Assembly: GCA_945905915.1 (NCBI GenBank) | Contig: CAMDQL010000026.1 | Coordinates: forward strand, 1 to 20,779 | Source of the DNA: Flavobacterium psychrophilum | GTDB lineage: Bacteria > Bacteroidota > Bacteroidia > Flavobacteriales > Flavobacteriaceae | DNA length: 20,779 bases | Reading direction: 5' to 3' | Part shown: one piece after another, positions 8,207-17,286 of the stretch | Position numbering within the stretch: position 1 is the first letter of the stretch | Layout of the letters: every line of letters begins with the position of its first letter | Made by a program: the position numbers and the translations under genes | Notes under the pieces: model-generated | Seen by the model: the letters and a program-made list of their open reading frames with translations, nothing else | Told to the model about the DNA's origin: nothing | The model's database searches: none

Positions 8207-8239
8207 TGCGCACTTTGCGTAAAACTTTGCGTCTTTGCG
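8204..8239. repeat. Short CTTTGCG repeat cluster
   Basis: CTTTGCG occurs at 8213-8219, 8225-8231 and 8233-8239, with a TTTTGCG at 8204-8210 inside the terminator's T-run. The cluster fills the space between the terminator and the fumarase stop codon. Such TTTGCG-rich strings recur between genes in many Bacteroidetes genomes as far as I recall; no function is evident. Confidence 0.6.
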
Positions 8240-8244
8240 GTTAA

Positions 8245-9846
8245 TTACAAATTCATAAAAAAATCATTTCCTTTATTATCGGTAATAATAAACGCTGGAA
8301 AATCTTTCACCGTTATTTTACGAACGGCTTCCATACCTAATTCTTCAAAATCCACGACTTCTACCGATAGAATATTTTCTTTTGCCAAAATAGCAGCTGG
8401 ACCTCCAATCGAACCCAAATAGAATCCACCATATTTATTACAAGCGTTCATTACATCTTTGCTTCTGTTTCCTTTGGCTAACATAATCATGCTTCCACCA
8501 GCGGCTTGGAATTCATCTACATAAACGTCCATTCTTCCTGCGGTTGTGGGTCCAAAACTCCCTGATGGCATTCCGTCTGGAGTTTTTGCAGGTCCGGCAT
8601 AATATACTGGATGATTTTTGAAATACTCTGGCATTGGTTTTCCAGCGTCTAATAATTCTTTGATTTTAGCATGCGCAATATCACGAGCTACAATCAAAGT
8701 TCCGTTTAATTTCAAACGTGTTTTGATAGGGTATTTCGATAATTCAGCTAAAATTTCAGCCATAGGTTTGTTTAAATCGACTTCTACCGCTGGCTCTAAA
8801 TGTGGAGCTGATGCTGGTAAAAACCGACTTGGGTTGGTTTCCAATTGTTCTAAGAAAATACCATCTTTTGTAATTTTCCCTTTAATATTTCTATCTGCAG
8901 AACAAGAAACGCCCATTCCAACAGGACAAGATGCTGCATGACGAGGTAAACGAATCACACGAACGTCATGGGTTAAATATTTTCCGCCAAATTGGGCTCC
9001 AATTTGACTTTCTTGGCAAATAATTTGTACTCTTTTTTCCCATTCTAAATCGCGAAACGCTTGACCCGACATATTTCCAGAAGTGGGTAGATTGTCATAA
9101 TATCCAGCCGAAGCTTTTTTCACGGCTGCTAAATTTGCTTCCGCAGATGTACCACCAATTACTAAAGCCAAATGATACGGTGGACAGGCTGCTGTTCCTA
9201 AATCCATAATGCGCTCACGAACAAATTCGTCTAATGATTTGTCATTTAATAACGATTTTGTTTTTTGATACAAGAACGTTTTGTTAGCCGAACCACCACC
9301 TTTTGTTAAAAATAAAAATTCATACGAACTTCCTTTTTTCGCATAAATATCAATTTGAGCAGGAAGATTAGAACCCGAATTTTTCTCTTCAAACATCGAA
9401 ATCGGAACAATTTGTGAGTAACGAAGATTTTTATTTTGGTACGTATTGTAAATTCCTTTGGATAACCATTCGCCATCTTCCACACCTGTGTACACGTTTT
9501 CACCTTTTTTAGCTACCACAATCGCCGTTCCAGTATCTTGGCAAGAAGGCAATTGCCCTTCTACAGCCACCGCTGCGTTTTGTAATAAATTATAGGCTAC
9601 AAAACGGTCGTTGTCTGTTGCTTCAGGATCTTCGATAATATTTCGTAATTTTTGTAAATGTGCCGAACGCAACATAAACGAAACGTCGTCCATCGCTTCT
9701 TGAGCTAATAATTCTAATCCTTTTGGGTCAACCACTAAGATTTCTCTATCGCCAAGTTGCTCTACTTTTACAAAATCTGAAGTTAATCTTTTGTAGGTTG
9801 TATCGTCTTTTAAAATAGGATACGGGTCTTGATATAAAAAGTCCAT
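8245..9846 (-). CDS. Class I fumarate hydratase (iron-sulfur fumarase)
   Basis: A 533-residue protein from the ATG at 9846, beginning [10 protein letters not shown]. The frame is open up to 9966, but that extension overlaps the upstream gene and is not family-like. The two-domain class I (FumA/FumB) architecture is complete. Cysteines at 102 (PSCQDTGT), 221 (AACPPYH) and 315 (GVSCSAD) correspond to the [4Fe-4S] ligands of E. coli FumA, each offset by three. [18 protein letters not shown] and [14 protein letters not shown] are further family blocks. It interconverts fumarate and malate in the TCA cycle, and the cluster makes it oxygen-sensitive. The gene lies 77 bases downstream of the SpmA-SpmB gene on the same strand and converges on rlmI. 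Confidence 0.95.
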   Translation of the reverse strand: MDFLYQDPYPILKDDTTYKRLTSDFVKVEQLGDREILVVDPKGLELLAQEAMDDVSFMLRSAHLQKLRNIIEDPEATDNDRFVAYNLLQNAAVAVEGQLPSCQDTGTAIVVAKKGENVYTGVEDGEWLSKGIYNTYQNKNLRYSQIVPISMFEEKNSGSNLPAQIDIYAKKGSSYEFLFLTKGGGSANKTFLYQKTKSLLNDKSLDEFVRERIMDLGTAACPPYHLALVIGGTSAEANLAAVKKASAGYYDNLPTSGNMSGQAFRDLEWEKRVQIICQESQIGAQFGGKYLTHDVRVIRLPRHAASCPVGMGVSCSADRNIKGKITKDGIFLEQLETNPSRFLPASAPHLEPAVEVDLNKPMAEILAELSKYPIKTRLKLNGTLIVARDIAHAKIKELLDAGKPMPEYFKNHPVYYAGPAKTPDGMPSGSFGPTTAGRMDVYVDEFQAAGGSMIMLAKGNRSKDVMNACNKYGGFYLGSIGGPAAILAKENILSVEVVDFEELGMEAVRKITVKDFPAFIITDNKGNDFFMNL

Positions 9847-9867
9847 TTGTGTGTAAGTTTTGAAAGG

Positions 9868-9875
9868 TAAAGTTA
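9868..9875 (-). promoter_or_regulatory. Candidate -7 element for fumarase
   Basis: On the minus strand TAACTTTA lies about 21 bases upstream of the fumarase ATG, one base off TAnnTTTG. No clear -33 TTG is visible. Weak, but it also argues for the ATG at 9846. Confidence 0.3.
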
Positions 9876-9923
9876 CGGATTTTTGCCGGGATTGAAAAAA
9901 TGAAATGTGGTTAATTTGGGATT

Positions 9924-11363
9924 TTAAAAAAACCAACTCGCCACAAAAATCGCTGTAATCACACAAATTAAATCGACTAAAAGCATCATTCCTAGAGTAT
10001 AACGTGTGTTTTTCACATTGATACTTCCAAAATAAACTGCAATTACGTAAAACGTTGTTTCGGCACTACATTGGAAAATACAGCTCAATCTTCCGGTTAA
10101 AGAATCTGGTCCAAATTGCTTCATCGCATCAATCATAAAACCACGCGAGCCTCCTGAGCTAAACGGACGCAACATAGCAACAGGCAATGAATCGGTGATT
10201 TCTTTTGCAACACCAAGATGAGCAAATAAAAAGGAAATTCCGTTGGCAATAATTTCAAACAAACCACTGTTTCTAAACAGCGAAATCGCCACTAACATTC
10301 CCATTACGTATGGAAAAATAGTAACACCCGTTTTTAATCCATCGTTGGCACCGCTTACAAACGTGTCGAAAATAGTAGTTTTTTGTTCTACAAATTTCTT
10401 CTCTTGGACAAAGGAAAAAATGAGCGTGAATCCGATAATAATAATTAACAATAATCCCGAAAGGTTAGAAGTAAAGTAATTTTTTCCGATTAAATCTAAA
10501 CTGTTTACGTAAAATAATAATCCAACAATGGCACCGATTACGCCCATTAAAACCGCTAGCAAAGAGGCGCTTTTGAAATTAACTCGTTGTTTGATTCCAA
10601 CTAAAATAAAAGCGGCAATTGTTCCTACAAATGAAGTAATAATACACGGCAACATGACATCGGCTGGATTTGCGGCATGTTCAGCTGCTCGATAACCAAT
10701 AATGGATGTTGGAATCAACGTTAAACCTGCTGCATGCAAACACATAAACATAATTTGCGCATCACTGGCTTTGTCTTTATCAGGGTTTAGTTCTTGTAAA
10801 CTTTGCATGGCTTTTAGACCAAAAGGTGTTGCTGCAGAATCTAATCCTAAGAAGTTGGCTGAAAAATTCAACGTCATATAAGAAATGGACTCATGATTTT
10901 TTGGAATAGAAGGAAAAACTTTAGCAAATAGTGGACTTAATTTTTTGGCCAATCGTTCAGAAGCGCCAGAAATAATAAGCAATTCCATAAGACCACAGAA
11001 AAAAGACAAATAAGCCATTAGAGGTAAAACCAAATCAAATAAACTGGTTTTTGTCATAGGTAGCAAACCGTCTGCTTTTTGTGTGCCGCTGTAAACTTTT
11101 ACCGTTTGATTGGAATACACATAAGTAGTATCTGCATCTTTTTCATTGAGATTAACGATGTAAGTATTTTCTTCACTTTTTTGTAAACTATCTTGGATAA
11201 ATTTTGGGACTTCATTTATATACTTTTCATTGATTAAAAGTGGTTCGCCTTGTTTGCCATTTAGAACATAATCTATGGAATAGTACTGTGAAGAAAACAA
11301 CCCCACTACTACAAAAAAGATAGATGAAATAAAAATTACCAACCAAAATCTACTTAATACCAT
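9924..11363 (-). CDS. SpmA-SpmB fusion membrane protein (nucleoside-recognition/Gate domains)
   Basis: A 479-residue integral membrane protein. An N-terminal membrane segment (5-24) is followed by a periplasmic-type soluble stretch (about 28-105), then two Gate-domain halves. The first resembles Spm[21 protein letters not shown] (166-185), [18 protein letters not shown]. The second resembles Spm[17 protein letters not shown] (393-408), then [16 protein letters not shown] (432-447). SpmA and SpmB are separate spore-maturation proteins in Bacillus. The fused form is found in non-sporulating Bacteroidetes, where its function is not established; transport of a small solute is a reasonable guess. 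It precedes fumarase on the same strand and could share its transcript. Confidence 0.85.
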   Translation of the reverse strand: MVLSRFWLVIFISSIFFVVVGLFSSQYYSIDYVLNGKQGEPLLINEKYINEVPKFIQDSLQKSEENTYIVNLNEKDADTTYVYSNQTVKVYSGTQKADGLLPMTKTSLFDLVLPLMAYLSFFCGLMELLIISGASERLAKKLSPLFAKVFPSIPKNHESISYMTLNFSANFLGLDSAATPFGLKAMQSLQELNPDKDKASDAQIMFMCLHAAGLTLIPTSIIGYRAAEHAANPADVMLPCIITSFVGTIAAFILVGIKQRVNFKSASLLAVLMGVIGAIVGLLFYVNSLDLIGKNYFTSNLSGLLLIIIIGFTLIFSFVQEKKFVEQKTTIFDTFVSGANDGLKTGVTIFPYVMGMLVAISLFRNSGLFEIIANGISFLFAHLGVAKEITDSLPVAMLRPFSSGGSRGFMIDAMKQFGPDSLTGRLSCIFQCSAETTFYVIAVYFGSINVKNTRYTLGMMLLVDLICVITAIFVASWFF

Positions 11364-11398
11364 GTGTTATTTTTTTTGTAAATGTAATATTAAATCAA

Positions 11399-11425
11399 CA
11401 AATATTAAATAAATATAAATGTCAA
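11399..11425 (-). promoter_or_regulatory. Candidate promoter for the SpmA-SpmB gene
   Basis: On the minus strand TTGACA (11425-11420) is followed, 16 bases after its TTG, by AATATTTG (11406-11399), one base off TAnnTTTG. It lies 36 bases upstream of the start codon. The region is so AT-rich that chance matches are likely. Confidence 0.3.
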
Positions 11426-11446
11426 TAAAAATAGATAAAATAATTT

Positions 11447-11454
11447 TATATTTG
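11447..11454 (+). promoter_or_regulatory. TAnnTTTG -7 element for the secreted protease
   Basis: TATATTTG matches the Bacteroidetes -7 consensus exactly and lies 33 bases upstream of the protease ATG at 11488. No good TTG is seen at the -33 position. Confidence 0.5.
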
Positions 11455-11487
11455 TATAATAATCATTAACAAAAACTACTAATTACA

Positions 11488-14451
11488 ATGAAAATCAAAA
11501 CATTCTTACTTGTTTTTTCAATATTTTTTTCTGGAATAATTTTCTCTCAAACCAAAGAAGATATAGAGAAAATAACCAAAAATTACGATTTAGAAAAAAT
11601 CCAACAAAAAATAGGTTTTTTTAAGCAAAAAGAGGATATTGAAAGAGCAAGAGCTATTGCAGAAGCCAATAAGAAAGGCTGGCCAATTATTATAGAGGGT
11701 GAAAATGGTTTTTTTCAAGAATTAATGTCTTTAACTCCAGATGGTTTCCCAATTTATTATGCAACAACTAATCTAGCGGCAGCAATATCTACTAGAGCTA
11801 ATTTTTTAAATACAGGCGGAGGAATGGGCTTAACTTTGAATGGTCAAGGAATGGTTGCTCGTGTTTGGGATGGTGGTACAGTAAGGAGAACACATAGTGG
11901 CTTAACAGGAAGAGTGACAACAGTTGATAATTCTGGAACCACTTATAATGACCACGCAACACACGTTACGGGCACAATAATTGCTGCACCATGGAACACT
12001 GCATCAGGGGTTAAAGGAATGGCTTCAAGTGCGACAGCAAGAACATTTTATTGGGATAACGATGAGTCAGAAGCTTTATCTGAAGTTTTAGGTGGAATGA
12101 TTATTTCAAATCATTCTTATGGTGTTCCTCTTGGTAGTGGAACATCTGTTTTACCAGCATGGTATATAGGAGCTTATGCAGATGCAGCAAGATCTTGGGA
12201 CGAAATAACATATTTATCTCCTTATTATTTACCAGTAATGTCAGCTGGTAATGATGGTGGTAATAATAATAATGCAAATCCAATAGCTGCTGGTTTTGAT
12301 AAATTAACAGGAAATAAAACGGCAAAAAACGTGTTAATTGTAGCGAATGCTCAAGACGCTAATATTAGCGCAGATGGCTCTTTAACAAGTGTTATTATAA
12401 ATTTAGGCAGTAGCCAAGGACCTACTGATGATAGAAGGATAAAACCAGACATCACTGGTAATGGAACAGGTGTTTTATCAACGGTTTCGACAAATAATAC
12501 AGCAACTGCTTCATATGATGGAACGTCTATGTCATCTCCAAACGTAGCAGGAACATTATTATTAGTTCAGCAACACCACAAAAATTTGACTAACAGTTTT
12601 ATGAAATCAGCTACTTTAAGAGGATTAGCGTGTCATACTGCTGATGATGCCGGGGACACAGGTCCTGATGCAAGATTTGGATGGGGATTGTTAAATGCTA
12701 AAAAAGCTGTTGAAACATTAACAGAAAATGGTTTAACTTCTTGGGTTTCTGAAAATAATTTAGTTCAAGGACAAACAGCTACCATGACAGTAAAATCCAA
12801 TGGAGATGCTAATAATCCATTAATCGTATCAATTGCTTGGACAGATTTGCCTGGTACTGCAAACAATGGTACTTGGGGAGAAAATAGCACAACAGCTGCT
12901 TTGGTAAACGATTTAGATGTTAGAGTTACAAAAGACGGAACTACAACATTTTATCCATGGAAATTACAAGCAACCCCTTCTTCACCAGCACTTAGAAATG
13001 GAGATAACAATGTTGATAATATTGAAGTTATTAAAATAGACACGCCTGTAGCAGGAGATTATGTTATAACAATTACTCACAAAGGATCTTTAGTTTCGGG
13101 CTCACAAGATTATTCATTAATTGTTACTGGAATTACTTCAAATATTTCTATTACTTCAAATTCACTAGATATTATTGCTTGTTCTACACAAAGTGCTTCA
13201 TATACTTTTAATTATAAACAAACTGGAACTACTACTACTAGTTTTTCTGCATCAGGTTTGCCCGCGGGAGCTAACGTTTCCTTTAGTCCCTTGACTATGA
13301 ATTCAAATGGGACTGTAACTTTGACGATTTCTAACCTATCAATTGCACAACCAGGAATTTATGATATTGGAATTCTTGCTTCAAATGGGATAGAAACAGA
13401 AACGAGGTATAAAAAACTTACCGTATATTCTACTTCTTTCGAGACCATTACTTTACTAACTCCTTCCAATAATTCTAGTAATATTGGTAGTTCAGTGTTA
13501 TTGGATTGGTCTTCCAATTTTAATTCTGAAAGTTACAATCTTCAAGTTTCTACGAGAGCAGCTTTTGATAATTTTCATACAAATATAAATCTAACAGAAT
13601 CAACCCATTTACTAACAGGATTAAATTCGGAAACAAGATATTATTGGAGAGTGATACCCTCTAACAGATGCAATACTGCATCTACTGCAGTATCGCAAAC
13701 CTTTAGCACAGGAATTATTACATGTAATTTAGTATTTTCGGCGACAGATTTTTCAAATGCAGCTATTGATGTCGTTGCAAATAGTACTGCTTCTGTTCCT
13801 ATTGTTGTTTCAGGAGGAATTACAATTGCCGATTTGAACGTAACTTTAGATATTACACATACATGGATTGGCGACATGATTATCACTTTAACAGGTCCTG
13901 CTTCAATTGGACGACAAGAGATTACTTTATTTAATCAACCATGTATTGGCACTGGACCAACATACCCAAATATTCAAGCAACACTTGATGATTCAGGGCA
14001 AAGCATTAGTTGTGATGAAGTTGCACCAGTTGTAAGTGGAATTGTTATTCCTTTTGAAAGCTTATCAAATATTAATGGATTTGTAGCCGATGGTACATGG
14101 ACATTAAATGTGTTGGATGTTGGAAATCAAGATGGCGGGACAATTAATGCTGTATCTTTAAATTTCTGTAAAGTGATGCCTTCGACATTAAATTCAAGTT
14201 CAAGCGTGTTTAATTCTTTAAAAATTTATCCAAATCCAGCAAAAGGAATTGTTAATATCGATTTAGCAGGAGATATCACTGGCGATACAACTTATGAATT
14301 GTTTGATGTTCAAGGGAGAAAAGTAATTTCTAAAGTTTCATCTACAAATTTTGAAACATTAAATGTTGAAAATTTAACTGAAGGAATTTATATGCTAACG
14401 GTTCAAAACGGAAGCGCAAAAACAACTAAAAAATTGGTTATTAATAAATAA
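11488..14451 (+). CDS. Secreted subtilisin-like (S8) serine protease with FN3, P-domain and T9SS sorting domain
   Basis: A 987-residue multidomain exoprotein. A signal peptide (1-20, cleavage near FSQ) and a prodomain-like stretch (21-about 100) precede the S8 catalytic domain. The triad is Asp128 (VWDGG), His156 (DHATHVTGT) and Ser347 (DGTSMSSP), with oxyanion Asn255 (SAGND). Residues about 415-548 form a KP-43-like beta-barrel (SIAWTDLPG, LVNDLDVRVT). A beta-rich region follows, then a fibronectin-III-like domain (about 652-741), a proprotein-convertase P-like domain (about 745-895, DITHTWIGDMIITLTGP) and a type A T9SS C-terminal domain (about 908-987, LKIYPNPAKG to KKLVINK). It is exported by Sec then T9SS and either released or anchored at the surface. 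The HATH form in place of HGTH occurs in related Bacteroidetes proteases as I recall, so it is probably active. Confidence 0.93.
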   Translation: MKIKTFLLVFSIFFSGIIFSQTKEDIEKITKNYDLEKIQQKIGFFKQKEDIERARAIAEANKKGWPIIIEGENGFFQELMSLTPDGFPIYYATTNLAAAISTRANFLNTGGGMGLTLNGQGMVARVWDGGTVRRTHSGLTGRVTTVDNSGTTYNDHATHVTGTIIAAPWNTASGVKGMASSATARTFYWDNDESEALSEVLGGMIISNHSYGVPLGSGTSVLPAWYIGAYADAARSWDEITYLSPYYLPVMSAGNDGGNNNNANPIAAGFDKLTGNKTAKNVLIVANAQDANISADGSLTSVIINLGSSQGPTDDRRIKPDITGNGTGVLSTVSTNNTATASYDGTSMSSPNVAGTLLLVQQHHKNLTNSFMKSATLRGLACHTADDAGDTGPDARFGWGLLNAKKAVETLTENGLTSWVSENNLVQGQTATMTVKSNGDANNPLIVSIAWTDLPGTANNGTWGENSTTAALVNDLDVRVTKDGTTTFYPWKLQATPSSPALRNGDNNVDNIEVIKIDTPVAGDYVITITHKGSLVSGSQDYSLIVTGITSNISITSNSLDIIACSTQSASYTFNYKQTGTTTTSFSASGLPAGANVSFSPLTMNSNGTVTLTISNLSIAQPGIYDIGILASNGIETETRYKKLTVYSTSFETITLLTPSNNSSNIGSSVLLDWSSNFNSESYNLQVSTRAAFDNFHTNINLTESTHLLTGLNSETRYYWRVIPSNRCNTASTAVSQTFSTGIITCNLVFSATDFSNAAIDVVANSTASVPIVVSGGITIADLNVTLDITHTWIGDMIITLTGPASIGRQEITLFNQPCIGTGPTYPNIQATLDDSGQSISCDEVAPVVSGIVIPFESLSNINGFVADGTWTLNVLDVGNQDGGTINAVSLNFCKVMPSTLNSSSSVFNSLKIYPNPAKGIVNIDLAGDITGDTTYELFDVQGRKVISKVSSTNFETLNVENLTEGIYMLTVQNGSAKTTKKLVINK

Positions 14452-14468
14452 TTATTAATATATAAGTT

Positions 14469-14496
14469 AAAAAGGGAGCTAATAGCTCCCTTTTTT
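14469..14496. terminator. Bidirectional terminator between protease and exonuclease genes
   Basis: AAAAAGGGAGCT (14469-14480) pairs with AGCTCCCTTTTT (14484-14495) around loop AAT, followed by T's on the plus strand. On the minus strand it begins within the exonuclease stop codon and ends in a T-run, so it can terminate both converging genes. Confidence 0.9.
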
Positions 14497-15208
14497 ATAC
14501 ATGTATAATTTCGTCGTCAATTAATAATTCTTCTCTTCTAAAGCGAAGAAAAATTTGCGCTACTGCAATGACATCTTTTTCACAATATGTGATGATTCGG
14601 TCAATATTGTTTTCTACATAATAAACATGAGCAACTTCGCTTCCGTCGATATCGTCTTTAGGCGATGGAACTCCTAAAACTTTAGTTAATAATTTTAACG
14701 AAGTGAAATGTTTATAATCGCCAAATTTCCATAATTCTAAAGTATCTAAATGCGGTACTTCCCAAGGTTTTTTACCAAATAAATTAAGTTTGTTTGGTAA
14801 AGCAATTCCGTTAATAATCATTCTTCGGGCAATAAATGGAATGTCAAATTCTTTAGCATTATGACCACACAAAAGATGTTGGGCGCCGTTGAAGTGCGTG
14901 TTCAGTAGATTTGAAAAATCTCGTAAAATTTTCTTTTCGTCGCCCCAAAAACTGGTCACTCTAAAGTTTCGAATATCTGCTTTATTAACAAAATATCCGA
15001 CAGAAATAGTAATGATTTTTCCAAATTCAGCCCAAATTCCAGCTCTTTCATAAAAATCTTCGCCCGAAACGTCGTCTTTTCGTTGGTATTGTGTTTTGTG
15101 TTCCCATAAATACTGGGTTTCTTGGTCTAAAACACCATAATTTTCATGCTCAGGAACGGTTTCGATATCTAAAAATAAGATGTTGTTTAGATTAATTTTT
15201 TCAATCAT
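14495..15208 (-). CDS. Predicted 3'-5' exonuclease, PolB-exonuclease-like (DEDD family)
   Basis: A stand-alone 237-residue RNase H-fold nuclease related to the proofreading domain of family B DNA polymerases. The acidic DEDD residues are visible: LFLDIETVPE (Asp14, Glu16), HNAKEFDIPFIARR (Asp122) and YCEKDVIAVAQ (Tyr208, Asp212), which fits the DEDDy subtype. Its role is probably DNA repair or single-strand trimming, but the family is poorly studied. Starts 28 bases after the stop of the serine hydrolase gene on the same strand, so the two may be co-transcribed without an obvious functional link. Confidence 0.87.
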   Translation of the reverse strand: MIEKINLNNILFLDIETVPEHENYGVLDQETQYLWEHKTQYQRKDDVSGEDFYERAGIWAEFGKIITISVGYFVNKADIRNFRVTSFWGDEKKILRDFSNLLNTHFNGAQHLLCGHNAKEFDIPFIARRMIINGIALPNKLNLFGKKPWEVPHLDTLELWKFGDYKHFTSLKLLTKVLGVPSPKDDIDGSEVAHVYYVENNIDRIITYCEKDVIAVAQIFLRFRREELLIDDEIIHV

Positions 15209-15236
15209 ATTTTAATTTTTTAGGGGTTACAGAATT

Positions 15237-16394
15237 TTATTTACGATTATTAAGCATTTTGTATGTTTCTTCAACATACGTGTATAAATCATTACTGTGA
15301 GGATCTTCTTTTGTTTGTAAACCTTTTAAATGACCAAGCCGAACAATGATCAATTGATCTTCAGGAATTACAATGACAAATTGGCCTAAGTGACCTCGCA
15401 TATAATATAATTTTTTACCTAAAACGGTATGCATCCACCATCCATAACCATATTGAGGTGAATCTTTAAAACGCGGTGTGATACATTTTTTAACAAAAGT
15501 GCTGTCTAATAATTGTTGGCCGTTCCAATTTCCATTATTTAAATACAATTTTCCAAAGCGGGCAAAATCTCTTGCGTTGCTGGCGATACAACAATAGGCT
15601 TTTTCAATGCCATCTGGGGCTTCATCTAATTGCCAAAGCGCTTCATTTTCGGCTCCCATGGGTTGCCAAAAGTGTTTTGAAACATAATCTGATAAATGTT
15701 CTCCCGTTGCTTTTTCAAGACACATTGCCAATAATTGGGTCGCACCACTCAAATATTTAAACGATTTTCCCGGTTTTTCGTTGATATTCAAACCAAGAAT
15801 CATGTTGTCTAAATTATCATCAAAATAGGCTCGTGTTACGATTGAAAACGGACTGTAATATTTTTCATCCCAATTTAAACCAGAAGCCATTGAGGATAAA
15901 TCGCCTACAGTTACTTCTTTTGCAAATTTCCCTTTTAATTCCGGAAAGAAATCGGTTACTTTTTGGTCCAAACTTTTAATTTTGCCTCCCATTATGGCTT
16001 TTCCTAGCGCCATAGTAACCACACTTTTTGCCATGGAAAACGAATTTGACTTTGAGTTTTTATCAAATCCATCAAAATAGCTTTCGTGCCAAATGCGATC
16101 ATTTTTAATAATTAAATAAGCAATGGTTTTAAGTTCTTTATGTGTTTTTTCTAGATTTTGAGTTGCTGGGACTGAATTATAATCGGAAGCGATTGACCAA
16201 GGTTGCGCTATCCCTTTTTTAATTTCTCGATTTGGAAATTCTTTATAATCTTCCAAAAAAGCAGTAGTGTATCCTTTGAAATAAATTGTTTTTACCGCAC
16301 GCAGTAAATAATCAACATCAAAAATATACATGACAATAATTAAAGTTGCAATTAAAATCGCAAACCATTTTAGGAATTTCAGCAAGAATTTCAT
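15237..16394 (-). CDS. Beta-lactamase-family (class C fold) serine hydrolase, membrane-anchored
   Basis: A 385-residue protein with one N-terminal membrane segment (about 5-25) and a serine beta-lactamase/esterase domain facing the periplasm. The motifs are complete: SMAK (Ser120-Lys123), YLS (Tyr214-Ser216, the YxN/S motif) and HLG (335-337, the KTG equivalent). The last has His in place of Lys, typical for the PF00144 esterase, peptidase and hydrolase group rather than true AmpC beta-lactamases. The substrate is unknown; cell-wall peptides or esters are candidates. There is no AmpR-like regulator nearby, so an antibiotic-resistance role is not suggested by context. Confidence 0.88.
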   Translation of the reverse strand: MKFLLKFLKWFAILIATLIIVMYIFDVDYLLRAVKTIYFKGYTTAFLEDYKEFPNREIKKGIAQPWSIASDYNSVPATQNLEKTHKELKTIAYLIIKNDRIWHESYFDGFDKNSKSNSFSMAKSVVTMALGKAIMGGKIKSLDQKVTDFFPELKGKFAKEVTVGDLSSMASGLNWDEKYYSPFSIVTRAYFDDNLDNMILGLNINEKPGKSFKYLSGATQLLAMCLEKATGEHLSDYVSKHFWQPMGAENEALWQLDEAPDGIEKAYCCIASNARDFARFGKLYLNNGNWNGQQLLDSTFVKKCITPRFKDSPQYGYGWWMHTVLGKKLYYMRGHLGQFVIVIPEDQLIIVRLGHLKGLQTKEDPHSNDLYTYVEETYKMLNNRK

Positions 16395-16500
16395 GTAGTA
16401 ATTGGATAAAATTGTTTTATAAAAATAGAAAAAAGTTTGATTGTTTTTTTAAAAATTAAAACAAAGTTTTTTATGATCCAGTATTTTCTTGTTTGAACAG

Positions 16501-16575
16501 CTATTTTTTTGAAATTCCATTTTCATCCATTTTAATTTTTGGTAATCCGAGAGGAGTTTTTATAGCGGTTCCCAT
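16501..16575 (-). CDS. Doubtful 24-codon ORF
   Basis: An ATG at 16575 opens a 24-codon frame beginning MGTAIKTPLGLPKIK and ending SKK, with TAG at 16503-16501. It is directly preceded in frame by TAA and lies six bases past the DUF1573 terminator, so it would need its own promoter, which I cannot see. The composition looks protein-like (Pro/Lys/Gly-rich, no low-complexity run). It could be a small peptide, a gene remnant or chance. Confidence 0.2.
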   Translation of the reverse strand: MGTAIKTPLGLPKIKMDENGISKK

Positions 16576-16580
16576 TTAGT

Positions 16581-16614
16581 AAAAAAAAACCACCTGAATT
16601 TCAGGTGGCTTTTT
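16581..16614. terminator. Terminator downstream of the DUF1573 gene
   Basis: CCACCTGA (16590-16597) / TCAGGTGG (16601-16608) form a GC-rich stem with a 3-base loop. It is flanked by nine A's (16581-16589) and by TTTTT (16610-16614). On the minus strand it lies 26 bases after the DUF1573 stop and ends in a T-run. Confidence 0.88.
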
Positions 16615-16639
16615 AAGATGAAAAAAGTTGAATTAAAAA

Positions 16640-17140
16640 TTATGATTTAATGTCTGTTTTTTTATCAGCATCAGTGGCTGTTTCAATTACTTTGCCTTTA
16701 AAAGATAATGTTTTTATTGCTTCAGCACCACCTTCGTTTGTCATTACAGTTACTGATTTTTGAAATGGAGCTGGAGAAGCTGCGTTGAAAGTAGCTGCTA
16801 CCATTCCTTTTTCTCCTGGTTTGATAGGAGTTTTTGTATAGTTTGCCGCTGTACAACCACAAGCTGGTTTAACACTCGTGATAATTATAGTTTCTTTAGT
16901 ATTGTTTGTGAAATAAAATTCATAAGTTGCAGGAATTCCTTTTGGAATGTCTCCAAAATCGTGCATTTCTTGATCCCACTTAACAACAGATTGTTTTGGT
17001 GCTGGTGGTGGAGCAGGAACAGCCACAGGAGCCGGAGCAGCCACAGGAGCCGGAGTTTTTACAGTTTTTGTGTCTTTAGTCTGAGCAAAAGAGGCACTTG
17101 CAATTAATAATGCAACAATTGATAATTTAATCGATTTCAT
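16640..17140 (-). CDS. DUF1573-domain secreted protein with Pro-Ala linker
   Basis: A 166-residue protein. The signal peptide (1-19, cleavage after ASFA) is followed by a proline/alanine-rich linker (about 28-48, APAPVAAPAPVAVPAPPPAP) and one DUF1573 Ig-like domain (about 55-150). That domain has the signature HDFGDIPKG, FYFTNN, VKPACGCTAA and KPGEKGMVAATF. The ACGC cysteine pair is typical of the family. The domain resembles MSP/ASH-type beta-sandwiches. Its role in Bacteroidetes is unknown, with a periplasmic or surface structural role likely. The gene is monocistronic, with its own -7 element and terminator, and is divergent from the histidine kinase. An 18-base-period duplication encodes part of the linker. 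Confidence 0.88.
   Translation of the reverse strand: MKSIKLSIVALLIASASFAQTKDTKTVKTPAPVAAPAPVAVPAPPPAPKQSVVKWDQEMHDFGDIPKGIPATYEFYFTNNTKETIIITSVKPACGCTAANYTKTPIKPGEKGMVAATFNAASPAPFQKSVTVMTNEGGAEAIKTLSFKGKVIETATDADKKTDIKS
17021..17055. repeat. In-frame direct repeat encoding the Pro-Ala linker
   Basis: AGCCACAGGAGCCGGAG occurs at 17021-17037 and 17039-17055, an 18-base period equal to six codons. It expands the linker of the DUF1573 protein and may vary in number between strains. Confidence 0.8.
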
Positions 17141-17177
17141 ATCTTAATATAATTTTAGTTATTTTAATTTTGTGTTA

Positions 17178-17185
17178 CAAAGCTA
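17178..17185 (-). promoter_or_regulatory. TAnnTTTG -7 element for the DUF1573 gene
   Basis: On the minus strand TAGCTTTG matches the Bacteroidetes -7 consensus exactly, 37 bases upstream of the ATG at 17140. A well-spaced -33 TTG is not evident. Confidence 0.5.
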
Positions 17186-17286
17186 CACAATCGAAAAAAA
17201 GGAGATGTTAATCACATTCAAATGATTGTTAACAAGTTGTTAATGGTTGTTTTTTACCATACAATTTTTGTAATATCGGTGTCAAT

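Noticed and set aside
11938..11976. Degenerate catalytic histidine motif (HATH instead of HGTH) in the subtilisin-like protease
   Set aside because: Both histidines, Asp128, Asn255 and Ser347 are intact, and the HATHVTGT form is, as far as I recall, usual in this Bacteroidetes subgroup.
15237..16394. Serine hydrolase as an AmpC-type antibiotic resistance gene
   Set aside because: The third motif is HLG rather than KTG, the protein has a membrane anchor, and no ampR-like regulator is nearby; it belongs to the broad PF00144 hydrolases.
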